Numbered from the stretch's first letter, positions 36,897 through 48,255 are shown. The stretch: DNA of 49,546 nt from Sulfurovum sp. (GCA_020721345.1 DYMX01000008.1:1-49546); one strand, 5' to 3'. Notes: a model not told the origin generated them from the letters alone. Numbers and translations are program-made.

Positions 36897-38957
36897 CTAC
36901 ATTCCTCCGCCTTGCTCATCGGGAACGGCATTATTAAATATTTCATCTATTGATGGGGGCTTATGACCTTCGTTGCCATCATTATCTTCATTTGCGCTAT
37001 CTGTTATGTTCATATCTGTTGCGTTGGCATCCGTTGCATTATTATCAAGTAAGTTTTGATCTATTGGGAATGGTGATATGTCCGTATAATACTCATTTGC
37101 TCCTCCGATAGTTCCGGTTTCAACACCTTCTGGCATATCAAAATGTCTTTTTGTTTTTGGATAAGTTGAAATCAATTTTTTATAGTAAACACTGAAAGCT
37201 GAGGCGACAGTTTTACCTCCGGTAATACTATGATTCATCGGCTTATTATCATCTCTCCCAACCCATATCACAGTACTAATCTCAGGGGAATATCCGCAAA
37301 ACCACGCATCAACATTATTATTTGTTGTTCCTGTTTTGCCTGCAAGTTCAATTTCATCAACATTTGCTGCCGTGCCGGTACCGCGTCTAACTACATCTTG
37401 AAGCATTGATGTCATAAGATAAGCTTGTTTTGGTATCGTAAATTCTCCTGCTTCTTTTACATCAGTCTGCAAAATAACTTCACCATCCCTTGATACTATT
37501 TTATCGACCAGTCTAGGTGTAAGCATTTCCCCACCGTTTGGAAAAATAGAATATAGCTGTGCCATTTTAAGCGGTGTGGTGCTTAATGATCCAAGAGCAA
37601 TAGACATGACGCGTGGCATGTTTTCAATCTGCAGAACATCTAGTTTATCGGTAATATTAAGCAGCCCCATACTGTCTACTAAATTTATTATAGGTAAATT
37701 TCTAGATTCTATAAGCGCTTGACGGAGCGTCATATATCCCTTATTTTTCCCATCATAGTTTTTAGGGTTCCATATTGTGGGTCTACCTCTTCCCTGAATG
37801 ATCTCAAATGACCTTGCAGAATCATCAAGAGGACTGGCAGGATTATATCCGCTATCAAGCGCTACTTGATATACAAAAGGCTTAAAAGACGATCCGGGCT
37901 GTCTAAATGCGCTGACTGCGCGATTAAACGGACTTTTAACATAATCAACTCCTCCTACCATTGCCAATATATTTCCCGTCGCACTCTCCATTGATACAAC
38001 TGCAACATTGAGTGAATTGTTTGAAGAGTATACTTTTGCATTGCTGTATGCTTTAAGCGCTGCTTCCTTTGCCGCACTTTGGAGCTTTACGTCAAGGGTG
38101 GTATAAATTTTATATCCGCCTGTTCGCAAGTCTTCCATTGTAGGCTCATACTCTTTTATTATGGCATCTACTGCATATGGCGCTAAATTTTGGGTTAAAC
38201 TCTCTTTGTAAACAATGGGTCTTTCCTTTATCGCATTGTTGTATTGCTGCTCATTTATCCAGCCTAAATTTTTTAGCCTCATAAGAACTAGATTTGCTCT
38301 TTTTGTTGCTCTGTCATAGTATTTTATTGGGTTAAGAAAACTTGGTGCATTTGGGATACCGGCTAGCATTGCACTCTCTTTTAGTGTTAATTGTTCCAAG
38401 TTTTTATGAAAATATCCATTTGCTGCGGTTCTGACCCCATAATAGCCGTTTCCGAAAAATATTTCATTCAGATAAACTTCCAATATCTGCTCTTTTGTTA
38501 AAGCCTTTTCTATTTTAAGCGCAAGTATTGCCTCTTTTATTTTTCTAGTTATCTTTTTTTCATTGCTTAGATAGGTATTTTTTATAAGCTGCTGAGTTAA
38601 TGTACTTCCGCCCTCTACAAAACTACCGGCTTGTATATCTTTAAAAATTGCTCTTAATATCGCTTCAGGGCTAACGCCTTTATGCTCAAAAAAACCGCTA
38701 TCTTCAATAGCAACTAGAGAATAAACCAGTTTTTTCGGCATTTCATCATACTTGGCATAAAGACGATGTTGATCTTTGAATACATAAGCAACTATCTTGC
38801 CGTTTCTATCGATAACTTCAGTTGAAAGCTCCGGCTTGTATTCTATTAGCTTTCTAGCGTCCAATGAGATGATGGTATAGGCATAAATACCCGCCGCTAG
38901 CAGACCGATGAACAAAAGAATTACTGCTTTGATAAAAAATTTTGATAGAGCTTTCAA
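36897..38957 (-). CDS. Bifunctional penicillin-binding protein 1A
   Basis: 686 residues, class A PBP. A cytoplasmic tail and membrane helix (about 10-30), glycosyltransferase domain (IEDSGFFEHKGVSP with catalytic Glu, GGSTLTQQL, KEAILALKIEKAL and LNEIFFGNGYYGV) and transpeptidase domain with QPGSSFKPF (Ser-x-x-Lys), SRN at ESRNLP and AGKTGTTN. The last 60 residues are Asn/Asp/Thr-rich with repeated NATD/NITD units. It polymerises and cross-links peptidoglycan. The start is TTG after TAGGAG. A BioF-like gene follows on the upstream side, as in Helicobacter. Confidence 0.93.
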   Translation of the reverse strand: MKALSKFFIKAVILLFIGLLAAGIYAYTIISLDARKLIEYKPELSTEVIDRNGKIVAYVFKDQHRLYAKYDEMPKKLVYSLVAIEDSGFFEHKGVSPEAILRAIFKDIQAGSFVEGGSTLTQQLIKNTYLSNEKKITRKIKEAILALKIEKALTKEQILEVYLNEIFFGNGYYGVRTAANGYFHKNLEQLTLKESAMLAGIPNAPSFLNPIKYYDRATKRANLVLMRLKNLGWINEQQYNNAIKERPIVYKESLTQNLAPYAVDAIIKEYEPTMEDLRTGGYKIYTTLDVKLQSAAKEAALKAYSNAKVYSSNNSLNVAVVSMESATGNILAMVGGVDYVKSPFNRAVSAFRQPGSSFKPFVYQVALDSGYNPASPLDDSARSFEIIQGRGRPTIWNPKNYDGKNKGYMTLRQALIESRNLPIINLVDSMGLLNITDKLDVLQIENMPRVMSIALGSLSTTPLKMAQLYSIFPNGGEMLTPRLVDKIVSRDGEVILQTDVKEAGEFTIPKQAYLMTSMLQDVVRRGTGTAANVDEIELAGKTGTTNNNVDAWFCGYSPEISTVIWVGRDDNKPMNHSITGGKTVASAFSVYYKKLISTYPKTKRHFDMPEGVETGTIGGANEYYTDISPFPIDQNLLDNNATDANATDMNITDSANEDNDGNEGHKPPSIDEIFNNAVPDEQGGGM

Positions 38958-39021
38958 ACTAATTGACTCCTAAAATATTAAGGCTTTTTCTAGGCTTATT
39001 GTAGCAAATTTTGTGTAATAT

Positions 39022-40107
39022 TTATAGCGATTTTGCAAGTTTTGTAAAAAGTAATTTCAAATCTTTGATACTACTGCCAAGCCTTGGAATAATTCTAAGT
39101 ATCGGCTCTTTAACGGTTGGCTGTCTGATAGCGCCAACTAGAAAGCCGTCATTTAATAAAAGATCCTTATTGCGCATTGCTTGTGAGTTGCTTTTTTGCG
39201 GTACCGGAACGATAAGAGAATTTATATCGTATCCAAACTCACGAAGTATATCTTTTCTCTGTCTTATCTCGTCAACAAAAAATTTAATATTTTCTTGTAT
39301 ATATCGCATATTTACAAGTGCTAACGCTATATCAAAAACAGAAGGTGCTGTTGAGTAGATAATGGGCTTAGCCCTATTTTCTAAAAATGAAATGATATTT
39401 TCTGAAGCCAAGATATACGCACCGTAACTACCGTACGCCTTGCCTAGCGTTCCCATTTTAATATAATTTGATTTTGGTGAAATGCCGTAATGATCAAAAA
39501 CGCCAAGGAGTTTATCACCGAGAACTCCGTTGCTATGCGCCTCATCTACTATAAGTATAGCGCCCGCCTCATCTGCGATATTAAAAAACTCTTTTTTGCA
39601 AATATCGCCACTCATAGAATAAATACCTTCAATGGCAATGATAACTCTTTTTGCTTTTGTTTGCAAAATCTTTTCTCTGAGATCTTCGGGCGAGTTATGT
39701 TTAAATTTTATAAATCTGCCATTTATATTTGGCAGAGCTGCCATCCCGCTTGCGTGATACTCTTCATCTATAAAAAGTACATCTCCTTTGCGCACAAGTG
39801 ATTCTATGAGAGCAAAATTGGCCAGAAACCCGCTGCCTACAACAATGCAATCATCAAAACCGTTTAATTTACTGATCTCATTTTCAAACATTTGATGAAT
39901 CTGATGATAGCCGCCGACAAGCATGCTGGACTTCGGAGCAAAATAATCATACTTAAGGGTAATATCTATAGCTTTTTGAAATTGTTCTTTACTGTGAGCT
40001 AAACCCAAATAATCATTACTTGCAAGATCGATCAAATTATTATCATAAACGAATCTTTCTCTAAAACGGTTCTGTTTTTTTAGTGCTTTCAATTCGTTTT
40101 GATACAT
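39022..40107 (-). CDS. BioF/KBL-like alpha-oxoamine synthase (PLP enzyme)
   Basis: 361 residues. It matches 8-amino-7-oxononanoate synthase and the related 2-amino-3-ketobutyrate CoA ligase: DLASNDYLGL, GGYHQIHQMFENEIS, VDEAHSNGVLG (Asp/His) and GTLGKAYGSYGAYI with the PLP lysine. BioF makes the biotin precursor from pimeloyl thioester and alanine. No biotin genes are nearby, so biotin synthesis is a guess and another acyl-CoA/amino-acid condensation is possible. It starts 8 bases after the CopD-like gene; PBP1A is downstream. Confidence 0.85.
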   Translation of the reverse strand: MYQNELKALKKQNRFRERFVYDNNLIDLASNDYLGLAHSKEQFQKAIDITLKYDYFAPKSSMLVGGYHQIHQMFENEISKLNGFDDCIVVGSGFLANFALIESLVRKGDVLFIDEEYHASGMAALPNINGRFIKFKHNSPEDLREKILQTKAKRVIIAIEGIYSMSGDICKKEFFNIADEAGAILIVDEAHSNGVLGDKLLGVFDHYGISPKSNYIKMGTLGKAYGSYGAYILASENIISFLENRAKPIIYSTAPSVFDIALALVNMRYIQENIKFFVDEIRQRKDILREFGYDINSLIVPVPQKSNSQAMRNKDLLLNDGFLVGAIRQPTVKEPILRIIPRLGSSIKDLKLLFTKLAKSL

Positions 40108-40115
40108 ATTTATAT

Positions 40116-40562
40116 TTAAGTGCCCCTCAAACTAACGCCTAAATAAATTGTTATGATCCCTAAAATTATATTTATAGGTAAAAATAAGTTTGCAACAGGA
40201 GTCATTACTTTTCTAGCTCCGGTGATGTCAAAATTATTAAATGCTCTTGTGGCAACTCTGCTTCTATAGATAATGAAAAGATAATTCAAGAACATTAAAA
40301 GCCATATTGACTCTTTTATGTGTATCATTGGCGATCTATTTCCGCTTGATATTATAACGCCGGTAGCGATTGACAATACCACAAACGGAAAGACCAAAAC
40401 CAAAAGTCTTTTTGTCACCTTTAAATTTCTTTCTATTCTCTGCTGCATATCTTCAAATTGCAAACTTATAGGGTGAACAACTAACCTAGCGGTAATCATA
40501 CCGCCTATCCAAATAACTGCAGATAACACATGCAGCGTCAAAAGCAAATGAAACTGACTCAT
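40116..40562 (-). CDS. CopD/HemJ-like four-helix membrane protein
   Basis: About 148 residues with four hydrophobic helices. I start it at MSQFHLLL (ATG at 40562) with AAGGGC upstream; a longer frame would lie inside alaS. The first helix reads LHVLSAVIWIGGMI, with a conserved-looking His and W-x-GG typical of CopD/HemJ-type membrane proteins. The role is unknown: copper handling and heme-pathway protoporphyrinogen oxidation are both known for relatives. It follows alaS by 10 bases. Confidence 0.75.
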   Translation of the reverse strand: MSQFHLLLTLHVLSAVIWIGGMITARLVVHPISLQFEDMQQRIERNLKVTKRLLVLVFPFVVLSIATGVIISSGNRSPMIHIKESIWLLMFLNYLFIIYRSRVATRAFNNFDITGARKVMTPVANLFLPINIILGIITIYLGVSLRGT

Positions 40563-40572
40563 AAACAAGCCC

Positions 40573-43119
40573 TTATAGATTATTTTTAATATATTCTCTT
40601 GAAGCAGCAAGCGCTTCTGATATTTTGGATGCTTCTTTTCCGCCAGCTTGAGCAAAATCATCACGACCGCCGCCTCCACCGCCAAGAATCGGCGCAATAT
40701 TCTTGATCCAATCACCGGCTTTTACAGGAGCTCCTTTGCTGCCGCAGGCGATAAGCACTTTGTCATCTTTTGGCTGTACCAGCATGATCAAGGCTTTATC
40801 AAATTTATTTTTGAAATCGTCTATCATGGTTTTTATATCGCCTGATCCTACCTCGGATATCGCAACAGATATTCCATTTATCTCTTCTATTTGAAGTTCG
40901 CTTTTTTGGCTATTTAGAGAAGCTTCCAACTCTTGTTTTAATGATTTGACCTGCTCTTTTAATTTAGAGATACCGTTTATAGGATCTTGATTTTTTAATT
41001 CGGTTTTTATCTCTTCTATTTGAACTCTTAGGCTCTTGCTATAATTAATAGCCTCCTTGCCGCAAATCGCTTCAATTCTTCTTACTCCGGCACTTACTCC
41101 GCTCTCTTTTAAAATAATAAATTGACCGATCTGCGAACTATTTTCCACATGAGTTCCGCCACAAAGCTCAATAGAAGAATCGCTAAACTCCACCACCCTT
41201 ACATGTTCGCCGTATTTTTCGCCAAATAGCGCCATAGCGCCTTTGTCTTTTGCGCTTTGTATATCCATAGCATTTGTTTTACTTAGGATTGATTTATCTA
41301 TCTTATCATTTACCCAAGCTTCGATCATTTCAAGCTCCTCATTGCTCAAAGCCTGCGGATGTGAAAAGTCAAATCTCAAACGATTTTCTTCCACAAGTGA
41401 TCCCGCTTGAGCTATATGAGTGCCGAGAATTTCCCTAAGTGCAGAATGAAGCAAGTGGGTTGCAGAGTGGTGTTTTGCTATCTGCTCTCTTAGATCATCG
41501 ACCATAGCCTCAACATTATTGCCGACTTTGGCTTTGCCTTCGATATGGCTAAGATTGATATCTAAGAACTTTTTAGTGTCTGTCACTCTAATCGTATCAT
41601 TAAGAGTCCCAATGTCGCCTCTTTGTCCGCCACTTTGAGGGTAAAAAGGCGTATTATCAAGCATTATCCATCCGCTTGTTGTGATCTCATTTGTTATTTT
41701 AAAATCTTCGTCAAGAAGAGCTAGAACTTTACTTTTATAGCTTTTATGCTCGTATCCTACAAAATTATTTATACCAAATGCTTCTTTTAGTTCTTTAAAG
41801 TCGCCATTTGCAAGTGCATCGCCGCTTCCTTTCCATGAAGCTTTTGATTGCTCTCTTTGTATGGTCATATGTTTTTCAAACTCATCTTTATCTAACCCGA
41901 TTTCCAGCTCTCTAAGCATATCTTCGGTTAGATCGAGTGGGAAACCGTATGTGTCGTAAAGTTTAAATGCAACTTCTCCACTAAATACATCTTTAGTATT
42001 TGCAAGCTCTTTATTAAAAAGTGTGATTCCTGCTTCTATGGTGTCAAAAAATTTCTCTTCCTCAAGTTTCATTGCACTTTTAATAGGCTCTCGTCTGGCT
42101 TCAAGATATCCATAATGAGAAGACATTTTATCAACCAACACATCAGCAAGCTTGTACATAAACGGTTCTCTTAGACCTAGAAGATATCCATGCCTTATGG
42201 CTCTTCTTATTATACGGCGAAGAACATACCCTCTGCCTTCTTTGTCAAAATTTACACCTTGGGCCAAAAGAAAAGAAACTGATCTTAAGTGATCTGCAAT
42301 AACTCTAAAACTTGCGCTTTGTTTATCTTTGAAGTCATATTTTTTACCGACAATCTTCTCTAAGGCTTCAATATAAGGCATAAAAAGTGTTGAATGATAA
42401 TTATTTAAAACTCCTTCTTTAATTGCAACAACTCTCTCTAATCCCATTCCGGTATCTATGCTAGGTTTTGGAAGCGGATGAAGAGTACAGCTCTCGTCTC
42501 TCTCAAATTGCATAAATACAAGATTCCAAATCTCTAAGAACCTGTCTCCGTCCCCGCCCATTTTGTCTTCAGGAGTATTAAAGTTCTCTTCGCCTTGATC
42601 ATAAAATATTTCACTACAAGGACCGCATGGTCCAGTCTCGCCCATTTGCCAAAAATTATCTTTATCGCCAAATCTAACAATTCTGCTTGGCTCTATGTGG
42701 CTGCTCCAACTTTCAAATGCTTCATCATCGCTATCATGTACCGTTACCCATATTTTATTCACAGGAAGCGCCAAATAATCTTTACTTGTTACAAATTCCC
42801 ATGCATAAGCAATAGCATCTTTTTTAAAATAATCCCCAAATGAAAAATTTCCAAGCATTTCAAAAAAAGTATGGTGTCTAGCGGTATAACCTACATTATC
42901 GAGGTCATTGTGCTTTCCTCCTGCCCTTATACAAGTTTGACTTGAAGTTGCTTTAGGATTTTGAGGAATCGGAGCAATACCTGTAAAAATATTTTTAAAT
43001 TGCACCATACCTGCATTTGTAAATAGCAAAGTAGCATCATCCGGAACCAGAGGTGAACTTTGCACCACTTCGTGAGCTTTGTTTGCAAAAAAATCTAAAA
43101 ATTGTTGCCTAATATCCAT
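40573..43119 (-). CDS. alaS: Alanyl-tRNA synthetase
   Basis: About 848 residues, usual length. [26 protein letters not shown] is the normal start; I use the ATG at 43119, 8 bases after GGGGAT, rather than an ATG five codons upstream. Catalytic motifs [15 protein letters not shown] and [12 protein letters not shown] are clear. The editing domain has [11 protein letters not shown] and the Cys/His site ELCGGTHV; the C-terminal C-Ala region has [16 protein letters not shown]. It charges tRNA(Ala). Confidence 0.96.
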   Translation of the reverse strand: MDIRQQFLDFFANKAHEVVQSSPLVPDDATLLFTNAGMVQFKNIFTGIAPIPQNPKATSSQTCIRAGGKHNDLDNVGYTARHHTFFEMLGNFSFGDYFKKDAIAYAWEFVTSKDYLALPVNKIWVTVHDSDDEAFESWSSHIEPSRIVRFGDKDNFWQMGETGPCGPCSEIFYDQGEENFNTPEDKMGGDGDRFLEIWNLVFMQFERDESCTLHPLPKPSIDTGMGLERVVAIKEGVLNNYHSTLFMPYIEALEKIVGKKYDFKDKQSASFRVIADHLRSVSFLLAQGVNFDKEGRGYVLRRIIRRAIRHGYLLGLREPFMYKLADVLVDKMSSHYGYLEARREPIKSAMKLEEEKFFDTIEAGITLFNKELANTKDVFSGEVAFKLYDTYGFPLDLTEDMLRELEIGLDKDEFEKHMTIQREQSKASWKGSGDALANGDFKELKEAFGINNFVGYEHKSYKSKVLALLDEDFKITNEITTSGWIMLDNTPFYPQSGGQRGDIGTLNDTIRVTDTKKFLDINLSHIEGKAKVGNNVEAMVDDLREQIAKHHSATHLLHSALREILGTHIAQAGSLVEENRLRFDFSHPQALSNEELEMIEAWVNDKIDKSILSKTNAMDIQSAKDKGAMALFGEKYGEHVRVVEFSDSSIELCGGTHVENSSQIGQFIILKESGVSAGVRRIEAICGKEAINYSKSLRVQIEEIKTELKNQDPINGISKLKEQVKSLKQELEASLNSQKSELQIEEINGISVAISEVGSGDIKTMIDDFKNKFDKALIMLVQPKDDKVLIACGSKGAPVKAGDWIKNIAPILGGGGGGRDDFAQAGGKEASKISEALAASREYIKNNL

Positions 43120-43172
43120 TGGATCAATCCCCATTGTAAAATGGATATTATTTTACCCAAATTGTAGTGAAA

Positions 43173-44198
43173 CTAGCCTTTAGAGGATAATCCAAGTAAT
43201 AAATCAGCTATTTGTCTGCTACCGTTCTTATCAATTGTATTTTTTAATACTTTACTTTTTATTTCTAGATTTTTACTGTCTTTTATTATATTTTTGATTG
43301 TCTCAGTATTAACTTCGCTTTCTCTGAAAACAAAAGCCAGATTTTGTTCGACTAAAAATTTTGCATTAAAAAACTGGTGATCACCCGCAGCGTAAGGATA
43401 GGGTATAAAAATTGAAGGCAGATCATTTGCGCAAAGCTCCCAAAGTGTCGATGCGCCGCTTCGGGCAACTGCAATATCTACTTCAGACATAATTTGCGGC
43501 ATATTGTTCGCAAATCCAAAAACATCAGCAACAATGCCAAGTTCTTTATATCTTGCTTTTACATTGTCTATATTTTTCTCTCCGGCTTGATGGACGATTT
43601 TTATATTTTCATCATTTAGCCAAGAGGCTAGTGAAAGCGCTATGTTATTTATAGCCAATGAGCCTTGGGAGCCGCCCAAAAAAAGGATACTTTTGACATT
43701 TTTTCTCGTTCTTGCAGTATCAAAAAATTCTTTTTTTACAGGGTAGCTCTTTATAGGACTATCTTCAATATATGATGATATAAAGGCTTTAGAATATTTC
43801 ATCAAACGGCGATTAAGTGAGCCTATAACTGCATTCTGTTCATGTATAACGAGCGGGACACCGGCAATTATAGAAGCTATTGATGCCGGCGCGGCACTAA
43901 AACCGCCAACACAAAAAACAACTTTTACATCTTCTTGTTTTAAAATTTTATATGAATCCACAACCGCACGAGCCAACATCCAAAGAGATTTTATTTTTCC
44001 TAAAAGTCCTTGATTTACTACGCCTCTTGTTTGTAAAAAATATTTTTTTTCAAAATCGTTATCATTTTCGAACCAAGTTTTATCTTGACCGGAAATTGAG
44101 CCGATATAGATAATTTTTTTTTCTTTTAGTTCTTCTTTGACAGCTCTTATGATCGCTAAATGTCCGCCTGTCCCGCCGCCTGTCATAACTATTGACAT
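43173..44198 (-). CDS. murG: Undecaprenyl-PP-MurNAc-pentapeptide GlcNAc transferase
   Basis: 341 residues. MurG adds GlcNAc to lipid I to form lipid II on the inner leaflet of the inner membrane. N-terminal glycine loop TGGGTGGHLAI, VVFCVGGFSAAPASIA, VIHEQNAVIGSLNR, LFLGGSQGSLAIN and AVARSGASTLWELCANDLPSIFIPYPYAAGDHQ are all present. It follows ftsW by one base in the same operon. Adjacency to ftsW and the opposite ftsI-like gene makes this a division and envelope cluster. Confidence 0.96.
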   Translation of the reverse strand: MSIVMTGGGTGGHLAIIRAVKEELKEKKIIYIGSISGQDKTWFENDNDFEKKYFLQTRGVVNQGLLGKIKSLWMLARAVVDSYKILKQEDVKVVFCVGGFSAAPASIASIIAGVPLVIHEQNAVIGSLNRRLMKYSKAFISSYIEDSPIKSYPVKKEFFDTARTRKNVKSILFLGGSQGSLAINNIALSLASWLNDENIKIVHQAGEKNIDNVKARYKELGIVADVFGFANNMPQIMSEVDIAVARSGASTLWELCANDLPSIFIPYPYAAGDHQFFNAKFLVEQNLAFVFRESEVNTETIKNIIKDSKNLEIKSKVLKNTIDKNGSRQIADLLLGLSSKG

Positions 44199-44199
44199 A

Positions 44200-45411
44200 T
44201 TATTCGCCTTTAATTGGATTTATATTTTCTTCTTTTACAGATATTTTCTTAGAAACCATCAGAACCATGCCTATAGCCAATGAAAGTGACAATATCTGAG
44301 AGCCCCCATAACTTAAAAACGGAACAGCTATGCCCTTAACCGGTGTAACTCCTGCGATCCCAAAACTGTTAATAATAAATGCAAATCCTATGAGCAATGC
44401 AACACCTATGCAAAACAGAGAATATACCGGATTTTTCAGCTTTGATGCTATTTTAAAAATTCTGAAAATAATAGTTAACATCAAAATCAAAACAAAAACA
44501 AGACCGATAAAACCAAACTCTTCTGCTACTCCTGCCAGTGCAAAATCTGTATGCACATCACTTAAATATCCTAGCTTAAACTGACCGTTTCCTAGTCCTG
44601 TGCCAAAAAATCCGCCATGATTTATAGCATTTAGAGAATTTGAAACTTGATATGATTCTTTGGCTATCGCGTCAACCCTAAGAGAATTACTCAAATCGCT
44701 CGGCAATGCGGAAAGTATAGGATCTTGAACGGTTGCCCACCACTCCATGACCCGTTGAACCCTATGCGGAGCTGTTTTTATAAGAATTATAAGTCCGACA
44801 AATCCTGTACCGATCAAGGATAAAAAGAACTTTAAACTGCTTCCCGCAAAAATAAACATTACCATAAGCGTAGCAGCCAAAACCATGGTTTGCCCCAAAT
44901 CTTTTTGCAAAACCGCAATCAAAACAGTCGATATCATAAAGACTATAAGATAAGGCAGATATGCCGCAAATTCTTCAGAAAAAGTCATATTTTGCCTATG
45001 AAGTATTTTTCTTGAAAAACTCCAAGCCAAGAAAAAAACAAAACCGACCTTGAAAAATTCAACAGGTGTGATCTTAAAGAAACCAAACCCGATCCATCTT
45101 TTGGCTCCGCCTGTATCGCTAACCATCGATGTCGGCAAAAGCGGCATAGCGATCATTATGATAAAAAACAGTAAAAAAACGCTAAGCCCTATTTTGTTAA
45201 ACCATTTATCAGGATTGAGCCTACTTAAAACCATAATCATTAAAAAGCCTATTGAAACCGCTACAATCTGCCTAATCAAAAAATGATATACAGGATATTC
45301 ATTATAAAGTACAGGATAAGTTGATAGTGAAAATACCATGACCAGTGAAAAGAACATAGCTACCACAACGAATATATATAGTGTTTTATCGATCATAAGC
45401 CAAGCCGCCAT
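44200..45411 (-). CDS. ftsW: Peptidoglycan glycosyltransferase FtsW
   Basis: 403 residues, about ten membrane helices. SEDS-family polymerase: DTGGAKRWIGFGFFKITPVEFFKVG (with the R-W and P-x-E-x-x-K pattern), LAGVAEEFGFIGLVFVL and a final VKGIAVPFLSYGGSQ. The GGAKRWI segment and context with murG favour FtsW over RodA. Two possible starts exist, ATG at 45411 and ATG at 45396; neither has a clear ribosome site. Cooperates with the FtsI-like transpeptidase encoded opposite. Confidence 0.92.
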   Translation of the reverse strand: MAAWLMIDKTLYIFVVVAMFFSLVMVFSLSTYPVLYNEYPVYHFLIRQIVAVSIGFLMIMVLSRLNPDKWFNKIGLSVFLLFFIIMIAMPLLPTSMVSDTGGAKRWIGFGFFKITPVEFFKVGFVFFLAWSFSRKILHRQNMTFSEEFAAYLPYLIVFMISTVLIAVLQKDLGQTMVLAATLMVMFIFAGSSLKFFLSLIGTGFVGLIILIKTAPHRVQRVMEWWATVQDPILSALPSDLSNSLRVDAIAKESYQVSNSLNAINHGGFFGTGLGNGQFKLGYLSDVHTDFALAGVAEEFGFIGLVFVLILMLTIIFRIFKIASKLKNPVYSLFCIGVALLIGFAFIINSFGIAGVTPVKGIAVPFLSYGGSQILSLSLAIGMVLMVSKKISVKEENINPIKGE

Positions 45412-45460
45412 TTTAAAAAATTTAATGAAATTTTATCAAAATTTTTCAAAATCTCAGCTC

Positions 45461-45482
45461 ATCTCGTGTAACTCGAAGAGAT
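45461..45482. repeat. Inverted repeat in the ftsW-ftsI divergent region
   Basis: ATCTC and GAGAT flank 12 bases in the 133-base gap between two division genes reading apart. AT-rich sequence on both sides could hold promoters for each, e.g. TAAAAT near 45490 for the plus gene. The repeat is short and may be chance. Confidence 0.25.
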
Positions 45483-45544
45483 ATTTTAATAAAATATACT
45501 TTTAATTTAAAAAATAAATTTTATGGCTTACGCTTGGAAACTCA

Positions 45545-47404
45545 ATGAATCAAGATATAAAGAACGACTATTACACGCAAAAAAGTACAAAAATATTATT
45601 TCTATTTTTATTGTTTGTGTTAGCATTTCTAATATTTTTATTTTCAACATTAAAAACGATATTTTCAGACAGAGATCTGCCAAGTCATACTTCGATAATA
45701 AACGATAGATCGATTCGAGGTCAAATCATTTCAAAAGATAATTATACGATTTCAAAAAGTCAAAAAATTTACCAAGCAAGCATAAGAAGCGAAAGTATAA
45801 ACCCAGACAATAAAGAGTTGTTTATCTCACTATTTAGCCTTTATAGCGATATTCCGAAAAGAGAGGTTAAAAATAAGTTCATAGATAAAAATGGATATAA
45901 AATAAAAAATGGAGAAATAATACTCTCAAAAACACTCGACGCAAGACATGCCGCACAACTCAGATCCCTTAAAAGCAAACTTAGAAACCTTAATATACTA
46001 AAGCCCGTAAAGAGACAAAACGGTGTTGAGATAGTATACGGTTTAGATGTGGTAGAGATAGGAGAGACGAGAATTTTGCCTTTAAATGACACACTATCTC
46101 CTATACTGGGATATGTCGGCAAGCAAACCGAAAAAGATTACATAAGACCAAAAGGCATGCAAGGGCTTGAGCGTAAATACGATAAATATATAAAATTTCA
46201 ACAAAACGGTATCATAGAAGGCAAAAGGGATGTAGTCGGAGATGTCATCCATAACAACTTTTCAAAAATAGAACAAAGAGTGAACGGCATGGATCTTCAT
46301 TTGACAATACCGCTTAAGCTTCAAAGAAATGTTGAACTTATGCTTGATGGAATGAAAATAGAGACAAATGCTGATGAGATACTAGCAACGGTCATTGACA
46401 GTAAAAGCGGAGAGGTATTGGTTATGGCAAGCTCAAACAGATACAATCCAAACCTCATTACCAAAGATAGCATAAATGCATTGAATCCTAAATTTAGCGA
46501 ATACCTCTATGAGCCCGGTTCTGTGCTAAAACCTTTGACATTGGCAATTGCTCTTGAACTGGGCATAGTAGCGCCTGATACCGTATTTAATCTATTCAAC
46601 GGCGAGCTCGACATTGGCGGAAAAGATAAAATCACGGATGGTGAGCATAGATTTTCAGCGCTCAGCGCCGAAGACATTATCGTTCATTCGTCAAATGTCG
46701 GCATATCGCTTATATCATGGAGGCTGAGTGGAAAAGAGTTTAGAGACGGTTTGGTGAAATTTGGACTCTCACAACCTAGCGGTATAGACCTATCGAGAGA
46801 TTTAGTTGGTTCTCTTAGATCCACAGCGAAACTAGATCAGAAAATATATAGAGCTAACAGCTCTTACGGCTATGGTCTCATGGCATCATTTTTACAACTA
46901 GTCAAAGCTTATACTGCATTTGATAATGATGGAATTATCACTACTCCGCATATGGTCGACTACCTAGAAGATCATAACGGTATCAAATATAAACCTGCAG
47001 ATCAAAACCGAAAGACAAGAATCCTAAGCGCTAAAACAGCATCGCAAATGAAAAAAATACTCATAAAAACAGTTGAAGAAGGAACTGGGGAACAGACAAA
47101 AACACCGGGTCTGATGGTAGGAGGAAAAACAGGAACGGCAAAAATGATAAGCGGAGGAAGATATACTCAAAATTCATTTAGAACAAGTTTTATAGGATTT
47201 GTCAATGATGACAAAGGGTACAAGTATACAATAGGTGTACTGGTAATCAATCCAAATAGACCGTTTCCATACTATTATGCATCGGCAACAGCCGTTCCTA
47301 CAACAAAAAAAATTATAGATATGCTTGTAATTCTAAACTATTTAAGTCCGAATAAAAATGCTATAGCAGCTTTACGGAAAGACAATAATACTTCCGATAA
47401 CTAG
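45545..47404 (+). CDS. ftsI: FtsI-type class B penicillin-binding protein (septal transpeptidase)
   Basis: 619 residues. A cytoplasmic N-terminus and one membrane helix (about 19-41) lead to a PBP dimerisation region beginning [15 protein letters not shown] and a transpeptidase domain. The transpeptidase has [10 protein letters not shown] (Ser-x-x-Lys), [10 protein letters not shown] (SxN) and GGKTGTAK (KTG). It cross-links septal peptidoglycan with FtsW. I place the start at 45545, after TTGGAAA. Its last four bases overlap panC, which reads the other way. RodA-partner PBP2 is an alternative but the ftsW/murG context argues for division. Confidence 0.88.
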   Translation: MNQDIKNDYYTQKSTKILFLFLLFVLAFLIFLFSTLKTIFSDRDLPSHTSIINDRSIRGQIISKDNYTISKSQKIYQASIRSESINPDNKELFISLFSLYSDIPKREVKNKFIDKNGYKIKNGEIILSKTLDARHAAQLRSLKSKLRNLNILKPVKRQNGVEIVYGLDVVEIGETRILPLNDTLSPILGYVGKQTEKDYIRPKGMQGLERKYDKYIKFQQNGIIEGKRDVVGDVIHNNFSKIEQRVNGMDLHLTIPLKLQRNVELMLDGMKIETNADEILATVIDSKSGEVLVMASSNRYNPNLITKDSINALNPKFSEYLYEPGSVLKPLTLAIALELGIVAPDTVFNLFNGELDIGGKDKITDGEHRFSALSAEDIIVHSSNVGISLISWRLSGKEFRDGLVKFGLSQPSGIDLSRDLVGSLRSTAKLDQKIYRANSSYGYGLMASFLQLVKAYTAFDNDGIITTPHMVDYLEDHNGIKYKPADQNRKTRILSAKTASQMKKILIKTVEEGTGEQTKTPGLMVGGKTGTAKMISGGRYTQNSFRTSFIGFVNDDKGYKYTIGVLVINPNRPFPYYYASATAVPTTKKIIDMLVILNYLSPNKNAIAALRKDNNTSDN

Positions 47405-48228
47405 ATCCACAAATTATCAATAAGTCTTGTTGTGCCTACTTTTGCAGCTACTAAGATTATAGTATTTTTAAGTTCAACACTATCGAGTATTTCAAAATCC
47501 CTATTTACTATCTCGACATACTCTATACTGCTAACATTTTTTTCCAAAATGTCTATCATGCTTTTCTTTATGATCTGTGCGTCCAATTTGCCTGAAATTA
47601 TTATTTGTGATGCTTTTTGCAGAGAACTAGGTATTGACAAAGCCATCTCTCTCTCATCTTGGCTCAAATATACGTTTCTGCTGCTTAGCGCTAACCCGTC
47701 ATAATCTCTTACGATATCGCAAGGCACTATTTTTGATCTCAAAAAATAATTCTCAGCCATTTTATTTATCAAGGATAGCTGCTGAGCATCTTTTTTGCCA
47801 AAATATGCATTATGAGGATCTGCGAGATTGAGCAGCTTCATAACTATTTGCAGCATTCCATCAAAGTGTCTCGGTCTATTAAAGCCGTCAAGTATGTATC
47901 CCTTTATCTTTGGGGCTAGGATTTTTAACTCATCGCTCCCATACATTACATTCGTTGTCGGCACAAATAGCACATCAACACCGGCGAGCTTGCATATCTC
48001 CATATCAGCTTCTTCTTTCTTGGGATATTTATCAAGATCCTCGCCTTCTAAGAATTGGGTTGGATTGACAAAAATAGATACAATAACATGCTCATTTTCT
48101 TCTTTGGCTCTTTGAATAAGACTTAGATGTCCCTTGTGCAGTGCGCCCATGGTCGGAACAAATCCAACGGACCCTTTGAGATTTTTTCTAGCAATATTAA
48201 ATTGATCAATTGTTTTGGTTACTAGCAT
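47401..48228 (-). CDS. panC: Pantothenate synthetase
   Basis: 275 residues. Condenses pantoate and beta-alanine with [23 protein letters not shown] (HIGH-like HKGH), [44 protein letters not shown] and a final TTRLIDNLW match the family. A strong GGAGGTT ribosome site precedes the ATG. It lies between the convergent ftsI end and the divergent prfB; panB and panD are not in the window. Confidence 0.95.
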   Translation of the reverse strand: MLVTKTIDQFNIARKNLKGSVGFVPTMGALHKGHLSLIQRAKEENEHVIVSIFVNPTQFLEGEDLDKYPKKEEADMEICKLAGVDVLFVPTTNVMYGSDELKILAPKIKGYILDGFNRPRHFDGMLQIVMKLLNLADPHNAYFGKKDAQQLSLINKMAENYFLRSKIVPCDIVRDYDGLALSSRNVYLSQDEREMALSIPSSLQKASQIIISGKLDAQIIKKSMIDILEKNVSSIEYVEIVNRDFEILDSVELKNTIILVAAKVGTTRLIDNLWI

Positions 48229-48255
48229 ATCTAACCTCCGCTTGTAGAATATTAG

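Noticed and set aside
40563-40715. N-terminal extension of the CopD-like protein into alaS
   Set aside because: The extension is charged, lies within the alaS frame region and has no membrane-protein character; the ATG at 40562 has AAGGGC upstream and starts a normal first helix.
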